Positions 47,685 through 59,116 of a stretch of DNA of 64,000 nucleotides are shown here, piece after piece (the stretch's first letter is position 1; each line of letters begins with the position of its first letter). Origin of the DNA: Naumovozyma dairenensis CBS 421 (taxonomy: Eukaryota > Ascomycota > Saccharomycetes > Saccharomycetales > Saccharomycetaceae). The notes under the pieces are model-generated. The model was not told where the DNA came from. It was given only the letters and a program-made list of their open reading frames with translations, and ran no database searches. A program made the position numbers and the translations under genes. The stretch spans positions 1,300,686 to 1,364,685 of the forward strand of contig NC_016479.1 of the NCBI RefSeq assembly GCF_000227115.2. The letters run 5' to 3'.

Positions 47685-47810
47685 ATGACGTTAGATGATA
47701 TAATTGAAGCATCAACGGATAAGGAAACTCTTAACCGCTTAAACAAGGTGACGCTAGACAACACACCAGAATCAGCAACAGAAAAGAGAACCCTTAACCG
47801 TTTCGAGAAA
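47685..47810 (+). repeat. 63-bp tandem duplication at the HMT1 5' end
   Basis: 47685-47747 and 47748-47810 encode MTLDDIIEASTDKETLNRL(NK) and VTLDNTPESATEKRTLNRF(EK), each 21 codons. The two protein halves agree at T-L-D, E, T, K, TLNR and K and at several conservative positions. It lies before the folded methyltransferase core. Confidence 0.8.
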
Positions 47811-48794
47811 GAATATTTTGAATCTTATGACCATTATGAGATCCATCAAGAGATGTTACAAGACTCTATTAGAACTCTTGCATACAAAAATGCCATTATA
47901 GACAATAAACATTTATTTAAGGGCAAGATTGTCCTTGATGTTGGCTGTGGTACCGGTATTCTATCCATGTTCGCTGCAAAATATGGTGCCAAACATGTCA
48001 TCGGGGTCGATATGTCTGATGTGATTGATAATGCTCGAGAAATTGTCAATTTAAACGGCTTTGGCAATAAGATTACTCTTCTGAAGGGTAAATTGGAGGA
48101 TGTAGAATTGCCCTATGATAAGGTTGATATTATTATCTCAGAATGGATGGGATATTTTCTTTTATTCGAATCAATGCTAGATACTGTCTTATATGCAAGG
48201 GACAAATACCTTGTTGAAGGTGGGCTAATATTTCCAGATAAATGTTCAATTCATGTCGCAGGTATGGAGGATACAAATTACATTCAAGAAAAGACTAGGT
48301 TTTGGAAAGATGTCTATGGTTTCGATTATTCTCCTTTTATTCCTTTGATTATGAAAGATCCAATTGTTGATACCGTTGAGAGAGATGTAGTTAATACAAC
48401 AAGCGATAGATTAATTGAGTTGGATTTACATACTGTCCAGATAAGTGATCTTTCGTTCATTGCTCATTTCAAGGTTGAAGCTAAAAGGAATGACAGGATC
48501 GATGCCATTGTTTCGTGGTTTGATATTGAGTTCCCATGTATCAAAGGTAATATCCCAGTAGCATTTTCGACGGGTCCGAATTCTACTTACACACATTGGA
48601 AACAGACTATTTTCTATCTCAAAAATACTTTAGAATGTGAATCCGGGGATTCTTTAGAGGGAACATTATCATGTTCACCTAATAAGCGAAACAATAGATT
48701 CTTAGATATCAAAATCAGATACAATTTCGAGGCTAAAGGCGGGATTGCAAATGTGAGATCCACCAAAAACGAAAATATGTACCTCATGTCCTAG
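47685..48794 (+). CDS. HMT1: Hmt1-like type I protein arginine methyltransferase
   Basis: 369 residues from the ATG at 47685 (348 in S. cerevisiae Hmt1/Rmt1). It makes asymmetric dimethylarginine on RGG-box nuclear RNA-binding proteins such as Npl3 and Nop1. S-adenosylmethionine motif I VLDVGCGTGILSMFAAK is near residue 82, the acidic end of post-I is VIGVD, the double-E loop is SEWMGYFLLFES near 151 and the THW loop THWKQTIFY near 301. Family length and motifs are complete. The N terminus is longer by a 21-residue tandem duplication. In S. cerevisiae the gene is on chromosome II (YBR034C), so here it is retained on the segment corresponding to chromosome IV. Converges with RPL4. Confidence 0.95.
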   Translation: MTLDDIIEASTDKETLNRLNKVTLDNTPESATEKRTLNRFEKEYFESYDHYEIHQEMLQDSIRTLAYKNAIIDNKHLFKGKIVLDVGCGTGILSMFAAKYGAKHVIGVDMSDVIDNAREIVNLNGFGNKITLLKGKLEDVELPYDKVDIIISEWMGYFLLFESMLDTVLYARDKYLVEGGLIFPDKCSIHVAGMEDTNYIQEKTRFWKDVYGFDYSPFIPLIMKDPIVDTVERDVVNTTSDRLIELDLHTVQISDLSFIAHFKVEAKRNDRIDAIVSWFDIEFPCIKGNIPVAFSTGPNSTYTHWKQTIFYLKNTLECESGDSLEGTLSCSPNKRNNRFLDIKIRYNFEAKGGIANVRSTKNENMYLMS

Positions 48795-49081
48795 ATTAGA
48801 ACCCCTGATGATGTTTGCGTCTAGTATTTTGTACCAACTTTGCATAATACCTTAGCGTTATATATATAAAGCTTAATTATCTAATTAGTCAAAAAGATGA
48901 AATATCACCCTGCATTTCGTGTGAGCTTCTCCGCTGACAGTAATTAGAATCAGTTGGGTGAAATAAATAAGTGCGTACAAAACGCTACGCACTACAGAAG
49001 ACCTTAAGAACAAAAAATATAATAATTAATTAAAGCTACCTACAATACAGTAAATATATAAATTCTATTATATTAAATTGT

Positions 49082-50630
<1,549 letters not shown>

Positions 50631-52289
50631 TCATTCGAGTGATTTATGTCGCAAGATCTTTACCTCACCCTGTCTTAGTGTTTCCAAATAGCGTAAGGTA
50701 AGAGGATCTACTAGACTTTCTTCTTCAGCGCCAGTCTTTAAAGGAAGCTCGGATAGTCTGGATGCTGCTAATGCTCTGATGATCTTTTTAGCTGCTGTGT
50801 TCATCACCTTTGGAGCTAGGGAACGAAGACTCTTATTTAAATCGCGCTCTTCTCTAATATGTTGGAAATATGCCTGCCATGTGTGTTCATTCATGCTCAT
50901 AAGTGTAACTAGTGCCTTAAACGCAGGCGTAAGTTTACTCTTTCTATCCCAACAAAGATCTTCTAACCACTTCTCTTCATTATCATCATTGTCGTCAATT
51001 TCTTGTTCCTCTTCTTCCGCGCTCTCTTCCTCACTCTCTTCATCACTCCCTATTTGCTCTTCAAGTTCTTTATACCATTTCAGGAAGAGATCACGCCCAG
51101 CTTGGATCCACCACCTAATTCTCTCTTCGCATTTCGAATACTGCTTTTCGTTCAGCATTTTTGTAAGGCTATTACCTGCATACACAATATCAAACGGGTT
51201 GTCAGCCATAGTAAACCCACATTTGGCTAATAAAAACGCATTAGGTAATGGGCCATAGGAGATAAAAATTTCTTCCCCTTTCAATATACCCCTAGTTGTC
51301 ACTATATCAACATAATCATCTGGATTGTTAAGTTCCTCCTCAGGTTTACTCATTCCTTGTTTATCATCTTCTTCATCACTGAATGGCTCGTTATGGTCTT
51401 TCTCCAATTCTATTATTGTCTCCATGGAGATAATATCATTGATAGTAGCCCCATTTGCATCTACTTTAAGATGATTTTGGTCTAGTTTTGCCATTTCTAT
51501 CGCTTCTTCGGCTTCTTCCGCAAGAAGATGTCTGCATGTTCCTGACTCACCACATTTATCACAGACATCGAACAGAGAGAGGAATTCGGCATTCACATTC
51601 TTACAGTGGTGATTAATTAGGTCAACAATTGGGACCAACCCACTTTCATGGAATTGATCTATTTCTAATACTCTTGAAGATAACGCAAAGGCTAAAGAGC
51701 AAAACCTTTTGAATTTTGTATCAAACTCGTCCTTATCATTCGGATCATTCAAAGATAAATAATATTCAGGAATTGATAGACCAAACTCATCACTCCATTT
51801 CTGCGCTAATTCGATAGCTAACTCGAAACCTTCCATCACCTCCTCTTGAGGTTCTAATATCTTATGAAATACATCTGCAGTAGTTCCTTTCAATAACCTT
51901 TTCTGTTTCTCCGTCCAAAATGAAACGGGCAAAATTGGTTCATCCGTTTCGGTATTTTTCAATGGTATGTGTTTCAGATACGGATACCAGTGACTTGTAT
52001 CTTTAAACGTTGATATTTCGTAAATAAATGCAATATTCAAGGCAAACATCCCATCAATTTCTTCATCTTGTAATAAATTTGCGATATTACTGTTTGATGC
52101 AGAAAATATAGCAGATTTAGGAATAGAAATTATCTTCGTACCTTCTCCTATGTCTTGGGTGGCTATGATTCCTAATCCGGTAGCTGTAGGTGATTTAGAG
52201 ATTTCGCAATGTGATGTGAGAAATTTGCCTTCTGCTTTCTTGACAAAATCTAGTAAATCATATCTTGATTCCTGTGTTGTCTCGAACAT
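50631..52289 (-). CDS. RKM3: Rkm3-like SET-domain ribosomal lysine methyltransferase
   Basis: 552 residues from the ATG at 52289, the same length as S. cerevisiae Rkm3; a 21-residue-longer frame begins at 52352 but passes through poly-Phe at an A10 run and is less likely. Rkm3 mono-methylates a lysine of ribosomal protein Rpl42. Seen: SHCEISKSPTATGLGIIATQDIGEGTKI (SET start), VDLINHHCKNVNAEF (NH motif), a Cys/His cluster CDKCGESGTCRHL, and TTRGILKGEEIFISYGPLPNAFLLAKCGF (SET-core end with the cofactor-binding YG), then a C-terminal RuBisCo LSMT substrate-binding domain with acidic insert. Next to RPL4, as RKM3 is next to RPL4A in S. cerevisiae. Confidence 0.88.
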   Translation of the reverse strand: MFETTQESRYDLLDFVKKAEGKFLTSHCEISKSPTATGLGIIATQDIGEGTKIISIPKSAIFSASNSNIANLLQDEEIDGMFALNIAFIYEISTFKDTSHWYPYLKHIPLKNTETDEPILPVSFWTEKQKRLLKGTTADVFHKILEPQEEVMEGFELAIELAQKWSDEFGLSIPEYYLSLNDPNDKDEFDTKFKRFCSLAFALSSRVLEIDQFHESGLVPIVDLINHHCKNVNAEFLSLFDVCDKCGESGTCRHLLAEEAEEAIEMAKLDQNHLKVDANGATINDIISMETIIELEKDHNEPFSDEEDDKQGMSKPEEELNNPDDYVDIVTTRGILKGEEIFISYGPLPNAFLLAKCGFTMADNPFDIVYAGNSLTKMLNEKQYSKCEERIRWWIQAGRDLFLKWYKELEEQIGSDEESEEESAEEEEQEIDDNDDNEEKWLEDLCWDRKSKLTPAFKALVTLMSMNEHTWQAYFQHIREERDLNKSLRSLAPKVMNTAAKKIIRALAASRLSELPLKTGAEEESLVDPLTLRYLETLRQGEVKILRHKSLE

Positions 52290-53578
52290 TATCAATACCT
52301 CTTTTACATTGGTATTAAAAAAAAAAAAAGTATTATTATCGTGGTTGTTCATTAGAGCATCTCATCTGTTTTTAAAAGTTTGAGATTTTTCCAAAATCTT
52401 TGTTGATATGAACAGGTGACTGGGTGTTTGAGACGATGCCTTACCTGAAACTCCGAAGAACAATACTATTCAAAAATAATCGACGCGCTTGCAAGGTACG
52501 ACAATAGAATACTTTAGCAAAGGATAGAGAGGTAAATAGTGACCCTTTTTGGCCTAAAACGGTTTCCTTTTAGTCCAGCAATATATTGAGCTATTTAGAT
52601 GAGAAAATAAATAAAAATCAAAGGAATGTTTTCCAAACTTGTAGCATGTACTACAGCAGCTGTAAGGGTTGTAAAGCAAACTGTTGAATTTACCAGATTA
52701 TGCCATGCCTCTGTAGGTCATAGGTCTTCTTGGGCCTTATGGAAAAAAGAAGTGGACTAGAAGGTCAGAGAACTGATATCGAGCATCCTTAACTACAAAG
52801 TAATCTCGACAAGATAGTGAGATAGATGTATTAATATTTGAAACTACTAATTCTTCATTGATTCATTGCTTTCCTTACTTCAGCTCCAGAGAATTATAAA
52901 GGCATGTGACCCAATCCTGTGTCTATCAACCCCATTTTGCTCTTGCTTTGTTCTCGTTTAGACTATGGCTTCTGATCCTTCCAGAGCTTAGAAATAGAAC
53001 CTCCTCAGTGTCGTTTATGTAGATATTTCAATCAAAACTGGTTTACATTAAACTACGAAATGGGGGAGGTATATGTCACATATATGTCAGTCATGAGCTT
53101 CTATTTCTTCCCATTATGATCTACAAAAATATTTGAAAGCTGAGTAATCAAATAGGAGGCTGCTAGCGATTAAGTAGTTTGTATTCCCCTATTTTGATGC
53201 TACTTAGAGCGATTTTCATAAAGTTCAGTAGGCAGGAACACTTTTTGCAGTATTTTCATCTGGTGCTTGAGTTGTATCCATCCCTTAGTAGTATCAATCA
53301 ATTTTATTGGCAAACATCATATAGACTATACTGTAAATAACTGCCTGGATTTCTTTTAATATTCTACTATTCCAAGCTCAGAGAAGTTTGATATAAAAGA
53401 TATATTAACTTTAAATATTCGAAAGATCTTTCCTAAATATATAGTCTCTTGTTTATATAGGTGTGGTAAACTCTAGACAATAATAGGGTTAGACGTCTAT
53501 AATGAAATATTTTATTAGCCTCGGTTCAGAAAATTGTGGCATATGCGATCTTACTTTTGATTCATGTTTTGCTGGATA
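52290..53578. other. Gene-free junction between RKM3 and HCH1
   Basis: 1.3 kb with the RKM3 5' end on the left and HCH1 3' end on the right; no frame worth calling. It is the point where gene order switches from S. cerevisiae chromosomes II/IV to XIV. Confidence 0.6.
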
Positions 53579-54040
53579 CTATTTTTGCTGCAAGTCGCTG
53601 GAATGTGATTTAATTAGGTCATTTTGGTAATTCAATAAAACCTCGGTAAAACTTGGTAAGAAAGTAGCTTGTATAACTTCCTTCAAATCGGATGTAAACC
53701 CATTCAATTTAATCTCGAAATTGTCTTCATCATGCATAAATTCAGGAATAACCAAAGAACCTTTCCCTAATTGTTTCTCTTCTTCCTCATCTTCTTCATT
53801 CCTTCCTAAAACTTCGAGGGATATATCGACATGTAAATCAAAGTAACAAATAGGTTTTCCTTTTCTTTGAGAAACATTAGAATCACCTTCAATTTTTGAT
53901 ATTTCCACAATTTTAATCAATTTAGTATTATCATCAGTAGCCTTTGAAAAAATTAATAATTTTTCATTTAAATAATCTTTAGTCCATGGTAAGGTATTTT
54001 TATCTACCCAATGCCAGTTATTTGGATTCAATACAACCAT
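53579..54040 (-). CDS. HCH1: Hch1, Hsp90 co-chaperone (Aha1 N-terminal domain protein)
   Basis: 153 residues, exactly the length of S. cerevisiae Hch1. Hch1 resembles the N-terminal domain of Aha1 and stimulates Hsp90 ATPase in the cytosol. MVVLNPNNWHWVDKNTLPW, then DYLNEKL, ITGD-like KIEGDSNVSQRKGKPICYFDL (the RKGK motif of the family) and IPEFMHDEDNF are all conserved. Unlike Aha1 there is no C-terminal domain. HCH1, POP3 and WSC2 are YNL281W, YNL282W and YNL283C in S. cerevisiae, so this begins a chromosome-XIV-like segment. Confidence 0.96.
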   Translation of the reverse strand: MVVLNPNNWHWVDKNTLPWTKDYLNEKLLIFSKATDDNTKLIKIVEISKIEGDSNVSQRKGKPICYFDLHVDISLEVLGRNEEDEEEEKQLGKGSLVIPEFMHDEDNFEIKLNGFTSDLKEVIQATFLPSFTEVLLNYQNDLIKSHSSDLQQK

Positions 54041-54318
54041 GATTCAGAAGTTTCAGTGCACACAAGAATAAAAATCTCAAAAATCTTAACGAAAAGAGCA
54101 CGAAGATTATAAACTTTATGCGAAGTTTATTTAACTACCTCGTAACGATATCAAACGATCTCCAATGCGGTGTACTAACTATTATTCAGGTGAAATAGAT
54201 ATGATATTAACTAATCTTACTATGGTTAACTAAATATATAGTTTTGGATTTTAGTCTATATTGAATTACTAGTTTATGGAAAATTCCAATATGCGGGATG
54301 GAAAAAGAAAGAAAAAAA

Positions 54319-54972
54319 TTACTTTCGGTGTGGTGTCTTGATTTTTTTCACTTTATTCTGTTGAAGTGGCATCGATGATTTAACTAATTTAATGTCAGAT
54401 GGTTTATACTTTAAAGATTCTAGCCATGGGATTGTTAAAGGATTGGTATCTTCTTCTATTGAATATTCAATCTGTCTAACAAAAGATGAATCCAATTTAG
54501 AGTTACCACGAAGCAATAATAACCCATTATCTATGGCACGATCTGTAATAGCTTCCTGAAACATTTGCAATGAACCTCGCGGTAATTGAATAAGGGATAC
54601 TTTCCTTTGGGACAAATAACATAATATGGGGATTTGTTGTAGAAGAATTGCAGGGATGTCTTGGTCCTTATTGCAAACAAACAAAATCGCAGAGTCGTCT
54701 TTGTCATGACTGTCGGTTGACGACAGAAATGATATTATTTCATTGAAATCAAAAAGGATATCCCAGGGCCATTCTGATCTCGGTATTGACGATGATTCGA
54801 AATGTTTACATTTGTTTAAAATGGAATTTTGTAGTAGGTGAGTGACAATTTTTTGGTCTTTAATGCGAGGCCAATAATTAGATTCACGAATAAATGGAGA
54901 ATCCAGAAGTGGTTTGTAAACTTGTCTTCTTTTTGCAATTTTTTTATCTAGTGCTTTCAAAGAATTAGACAT
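54319..54972 (-). CDS. POP3: Pop3, RNase P / RNase MRP protein subunit
   Basis: 217 residues (195 in S. cerevisiae). Pop3 is an L7Ae-like subunit of RNase P and RNase MRP in the nucleolus. SLKALDKKIAKRRQVYKPLLDSPF is nearly the S. cerevisiae N terminus; ILFVCNKDQDIPAILLQQIPILCYLSQRKVSLIQLPRGS is the L7Ae-type core; IPWLESLKYKPSDIKLVKSSMP is the conserved end, followed by a basic tail. It is upstream of HCH1 on the same strand as in YNL281W-YNL282W. Confidence 0.94.
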   Translation of the reverse strand: MSNSLKALDKKIAKRRQVYKPLLDSPFIRESNYWPRIKDQKIVTHLLQNSILNKCKHFESSSIPRSEWPWDILFDFNEIISFLSSTDSHDKDDSAILFVCNKDQDIPAILLQQIPILCYLSQRKVSLIQLPRGSLQMFQEAITDRAIDNGLLLLRGNSKLDSSFVRQIEYSIEEDTNPLTIPWLESLKYKPSDIKLVKSSMPLQQNKVKKIKTPHRK

Positions 54973-55016
54973 TATCTGTGTATCTTCGCAGTGACGTTGG
55001 GTATTTGTTCAGCCCA

Positions 55017-55223
55017 TCACATTACGCAGTTGCTCATTGAAAGAAACATAAAATAAAAAATAATAAATTTGATACATTTAACGCTAAAGTTTTTGGCTTT
55101 GTTCGTTCTCCGCGGCGTCTTATAACAAATATCTGTGAGCCTAGGAGGAGGTTCGACGTTCTGTAAAGTAATGGGACTTAAATTGTCATTTACCTCCAAA
55201 GAACAATCGTAACCTCTGTCCAT
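55017..55223 (-). CDS. Small open frame with C-terminal membrane segment, unknown
   Basis: 68 residues: MDRGYDCSLEVNDNLSPI, a polar Pro/Arg-containing middle, then a hydrophobic stretch (IKFIIFYFMFLSMSNCV). I do not recognise it. It could be a tail-anchored small protein or a chance frame; the ATG at 55223 has no obvious conserved context. It lies just upstream of POP3 and ends 44 bases before its start codon. Confidence 0.25.
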   Translation of the reverse strand: MDRGYDCSLEVNDNLSPITLQNVEPPPRLTDICYKTPRRTNKAKNFSVKCIKFIIFYFMFLSMSNCVM

Positions 55224-55922
55224 ATATAAATATATTATTGAATATCTATTAAGTAATTAAATGAGATAATAGAGTACTTTTTAATTGAAGTTGGGCATTT
55301 CGAGCTAATGATTTGAACTACCTTTCGCACTCTTAAGATATATGAAGCTTGTCTGAGTGTCAAAGAACCTTCAAATGGGTAAACAGAGTGTCAGACGAAA
55401 GGAAAAATTTCTCATTCTACACTTTAGTTTCAAATAAATGTTGTTTTGGTAATTACTAGCTTTCATTAAACAACCCTATAAAAGCATAATATTGATGTGT
55501 GAGGATATCCACCTACTTAAATAAATACATTTAAGAATATCCCACTAGTAACTACATTTTCACTCAGGGCGATATTTTGGCACATATTTTTGGCACCATC
55601 GAAACAAAAAATGATGTAATGGTAATAGACAATATGAATCGGCCTAATTCTGCTTTTTTACTGACTATAACACACAACTCCACACTTCTATAGCTGACGT
55701 CCGCTTTGCATAATTTTTATTGAATAATTGTCTTCTCATACAAAGTCTATAATTACTATGTAGCTTAAGTATCTTCTCGATTATAGGTATACGTCTCCCT
55801 ATAATGGAAGCTCAAGTGTCTACTGGTTTATATACTCGCTGTTTCGTCTTGTGTATTAGAGGTCGTTCGTGTATCAATGTTCGGTATGTTTGTTGCTACG
55901 TGGAACAAAATCAAGAAACTCA
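55224..55922. other. Region upstream of tRNA-Lys
   Basis: About 700 bases, AT-rich, without a plausible gene. This is the zone where yeast Ty elements often insert, but I see no LTR-like copy. Confidence 0.5.
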
Positions 55923-56021
55923 TCCTTGTTAGCTCAGTTGGTAGAGCGTTCGGCTTTTAAACAACCAATCGTTTAAACCAAGGATACCGAAATGTCAGGG
56001 GTTCGAGCCCCCTATGAGGAG
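55923..56021 (+). tRNA. tRNA-Lys(UUU) with a 26-base intron
   Basis: Exons 55923-55959 and 55986-56021 give a 73-base tRNA; the intron is 55960-55985, directly after position 37 as in yeast. The acceptor is TCCTTGT paired with ATGAGGA, the anticodon loop CTTTTAA (anticodon TTT), the B box GGTTCGAGCCC. Matches the S. cerevisiae gene as I recall, with a different intron. A short T-run follows. Confidence 0.96.
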
Positions 56022-56951
56022 TTTCTTTTTAACCTATTTTTTTCACTTGTAAAAACCGAATACAAATTGAATTTATTAATGTTAGTTCATTCGAGCCGAC
56101 TAGGTAATCGAGGTTCGATTGTTTCTTCTTATTGTATATTTTAGGGTACATTTACATTTACACGTTTCCAAAAATTAGATACATATGCTACCATGAAACA
56201 CATATGTACGTGTGTATATTTGGTATTTCCGAATTGGGAGGAAAAACGAAAACATTTGGCGTGTTGTTTTTTGATACGGAGAGACGAGAGGGCTGATAGT
56301 GGGGCAATGGTACGTACGGACACTTTACGCGGTTATTTTTTTTTTTGGGTTTCGAGAACATGTTCCAGAAGACGCTCGCAAGGAGAACAGTAGGCAGTAC
56401 ATAGTACGCAGTCGTAGTAGTACGTAACAGTTGTTTTGAGTTTGAGAAATGTAAAGTGTAAAATGTAAAATGTAAGATGTAAGATGTAAAATTGGCGGAG
56501 TGTCGCAAAAAACAACTAGCTAGACAGAGCGGGATACTTTACTTTGCTACGTATGTTTCAACCACGTAGTACGTACAATGTAATGCACTGACGTTGTCGC
56601 TATACTCTCTCTCATCTAACTTTACTTGTTTCAAAACAGTTCTATTTATTCTTCGGTCCAAATTTCAAGAAAGTTATTAATCATGGGGGATTATTTCAGT
56701 TGATTGAGGACAATTATCAGACATCTATAGCTAACAATATAATTCAATAAGAAGGGCAAGAAAACGACAATTTCAATTTGCATTTGTTAACATTAGCACA
56801 CATATCACTAGGTTTTTTTTATCTATCTAGCAAGGTCTCAAATTGTACCATTCAAGAAGGACAATATACTCTGCAATCCCGAATTGCAATCAAATAAAGA
56901 ATCTCAAATCTCTTGGTTTTTACACAGGGTGTTTATGAATGAAAAACAAAC
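56022..56951. other. tRNA-Lys to WSC2 intergenic region
   Basis: 930 bases holding the WSC2 promoter; several TACGTA motifs near 56306, 56549 and 56563 and the tandem repeat below. The short frames around 56141-56508 do not look like genes. Confidence 0.5.
56447..56492. repeat. Tandem 7-bp repeat (AAATGTA)
   Basis: Six adjacent heptamers (AAATGTA, AAGTGTA, AAATGTA, AAATGTA, AGATGTA, AGATGTA) plus a partial seventh, about 460 bases before WSC2. Confidence 0.9.
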
Positions 56952-58583
56952 ATGATAAGCCTTCATAAAAACCAGCATAATAGCTATAAAACCGACCATT
57001 ATATACTTTCGAGGTCTAGGTTTATATTGTCGTTCCTACTACTCTCATCGTTATCAATTACTACGGTGTTAGCAGCAGATATCTACAATTATCAAGGTTG
57101 CTATGCCGCTTCTGATATAAGGAAACTTTCTCTAACTTCCAAAGGATCATACACATATCAATCACGCTCATATTGTGAACAACAATGCCCAGGGGCAGCT
57201 TTCGTAGCTCTTTTACAAGGTGATGATTGTTATTGTGGTCAATCAGAAGATTTATCTTCATTTTTAAAGCTTAGTGCATCAGGCTCTTGCACTGTACCAT
57301 GTCAAGGGTGGCCATATGAAACATGCGGTGGAACTTCATCTATGGATGTTCTGATAAATGCAAATAAAGATATAAATAGTCTAAGTGAATCATCTTCTTC
57401 GACAATTTCGTCATCAAATACTAAACAATCCAAATCAAGCTCCAAACCAACTTCGTCTTCATTAACCTCCAATCTCGAGTCTTCTTCCTCTTCTTCTTCA
57501 AAAGTTATTATAGATGTTTCCTCCTCTCTAACATCTTTATCTGCTTCCGATGTGAGCTCTTCTCATACAAATTCCTTTACATCCTCGTCTACGTTTCCGT
57601 CATCATCATCATCGTCTTCGTCTTCGTCTTCGTTACCGTTATCGTCTTCAACCCATTCGACGACTTCTTTGATATCAAGCTATAATTCTGCCAGTGCGTC
57701 TGAATCTGTTTCGACACAAGTTTCACAGACAAGAATTACATCCTTAAAATATACTACCCATATCATTACAAAATCTGTAGTAACCAATTCCGATCAAGAG
57801 GCGAAAACCATCATAGTAACAACAACATCAATAGTAGAAACTGCAGTTCCCTCTGCAATGTCTAATAATACCATTAACGCAGTAAATAGAGGTTCCAATA
57901 GTAAAAGTAAGAAACTAAGTGGGGGTGCCATTGCAGGTATTGTCGTGGGCGTAGTTGTGGGTACAATATTGATCATTGTTCTATTGGTTTTCATCTTCTT
58001 TTATAGAAGACGTCATGATACTGTAAACATTGAAGAAAATAAACAATATCAACCTTATTCCTTTGGTGATGAAGATGCAAATCCTATTTTCATTCCTAAT
58101 AGCAATAATAATAATAATAATAATAACGCTCAAAGAGCACTTTCATCAAGAAACAATAATTCAACACCAATTATTCCAAATTCAATTAAAAACACATGGC
58201 ATCGACCAACAAGAAATAATACTTTATCAGATATGAATAATAATTCTAATTCAAATACTGGTCCTGATAATAATAATAATAATAAAAATAACACAAGTTT
58301 CGGCATAATACCGACAACTAAAAGGAATATGTCACTTAATGACCTTAATAGATCTAAAAATAATAGCATTAACACAAATAGAACGATTCAATCAGATAAC
58401 GGACCTATACCAAACAATAACTTCCACCAATTTAATATTCAGCCCACTGTATTCGAAGAGGATCCAACAATATCACAATCGAGACCTCCTTTGGGAATAA
58501 ATGAATCATTTTATAATGGGAATCAAAGGTTTAGTGCTACATCTTTACCTGATATGATGCAAGAAAGAAAAATCTACGGATAG
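56952..58583 (+). CDS. WSC2: Wsc2-like cell-wall integrity sensor, C terminus frame-disrupted
   Basis: 543 residues (503 in S. cerevisiae Wsc2). Wsc proteins are plasma-membrane sensors of cell-wall stress that signal through Rom2-Rho1-Pkc1. Seen: signal peptide FILSFLLLSSLSITTVLA (about 24-41), WSC domain with YNYQGCYAASD, CEQQCPGAAFVALLQGDDCYCGQ and PCQGWPYETCGG, a long Ser-rich rod (about 147-290), the membrane segment GAIAGIVVGVVVGTILIIVLLVFIFFYRRR (about 327-357) and an Asn-rich tail. The frame stops at 58583 after LPDMMQERKIYG; with one more A in the preceding A5 run it would read LRIVNPD and a (GAT)12(GAA)7 acidic tract, so the true tail may extend to about 58651 or 58742. Position next to POP3 fits WSC2 (YNL283C). 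Confidence 0.9.
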   Translation: MISLHKNQHNSYKTDHYILSRSRFILSFLLLSSLSITTVLAADIYNYQGCYAASDIRKLSLTSKGSYTYQSRSYCEQQCPGAAFVALLQGDDCYCGQSEDLSSFLKLSASGSCTVPCQGWPYETCGGTSSMDVLINANKDINSLSESSSSTISSSNTKQSKSSSKPTSSSLTSNLESSSSSSSKVIIDVSSSLTSLSASDVSSSHTNSFTSSSTFPSSSSSSSSSSSLPLSSSTHSTTSLISSYNSASASESVSTQVSQTRITSLKYTTHIITKSVVTNSDQEAKTIIVTTTSIVETAVPSAMSNNTINAVNRGSNSKSKKLSGGAIAGIVVGVVVGTILIIVLLVFIFFYRRRHDTVNIEENKQYQPYSFGDEDANPIFIPNSNNNNNNNNAQRALSSRNNNSTPIIPNSIKNTWHRPTRNNTLSDMNNNSNSNTGPDNNNNNKNNTSFGIIPTTKRNMSLNDLNRSKNNSINTNRTIQSDNGPIPNNNFHQFNIQPTVFEEDPTISQSRPPLGINESFYNGNQRFSATSLPDMMQERKIYG

Positions 58584-58590
58584 TAAATCC

Positions 58591-58591
<1 letters not shown>

Positions 58592-58630
<39 letters not shown>

Positions 58631-58648
58631 GAAGAAGAAGAAGAAGAA
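58592..58648. repeat. (GAT)12(GAA)7 trinucleotide run
   Basis: Encodes Asp then Glu in the WSC2-tail frame that starts NPD; simple-repeat slippage here may have shifted the frame. Confidence 0.95.
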
Positions 58649-59043
58649 TAATTATAGTAATGATGACACTAGCTTAAGCATTAATAATAATGCAGAAAAG
58701 GACAATGAATTTAATCTGGTAAAATCTTCCGATGAAGATTAGAAAAACAGTTTACAGCAAAGAATAACTATTCACCATTAAGACTTTTTATGGACAAATT
58801 GTCCCACTATTTTCATATTATTCTAGTACACTAGACTACATATAGACATTCGATTTCTTTCCAAAAAAAAACAAAAGAAACTATATAAAGAAACATTTTC
58901 TAATACAGCATAGTATTTTTTTATCCAAACACAGCGAACGGTTTCCAATTGGTCATATACTTTAGTTTATCAAAAAGATATATATGTATATATTCTTCAC
59001 CAATATGAAAATACAAAAATTAATTTTTAAATTTAAAAATAAA

Positions 59044-59116
59044 TGCTTCCAATCGGATTTGAACCGATGATCTCCACATTACTAGTGTGGCGCCTTACCA
59101 ACTTGGCCATAGAAGC
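59044..59116 (-). tRNA. tRNA-Thr(AGU)
   Basis: 73 bases, the sequence I recall for S. cerevisiae tRNA-Thr(AGU). Acceptor GCTTCTA paired with TGGAAGC, A box TGGCCAAGTTGG, anticodon AGT in ACTAGTAA, B box GGTTCAAATCC, discriminator A. No intron. Its upstream flank (higher coordinates) is occupied by LTR-like copies at 59415-59881. Confidence 0.97.
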
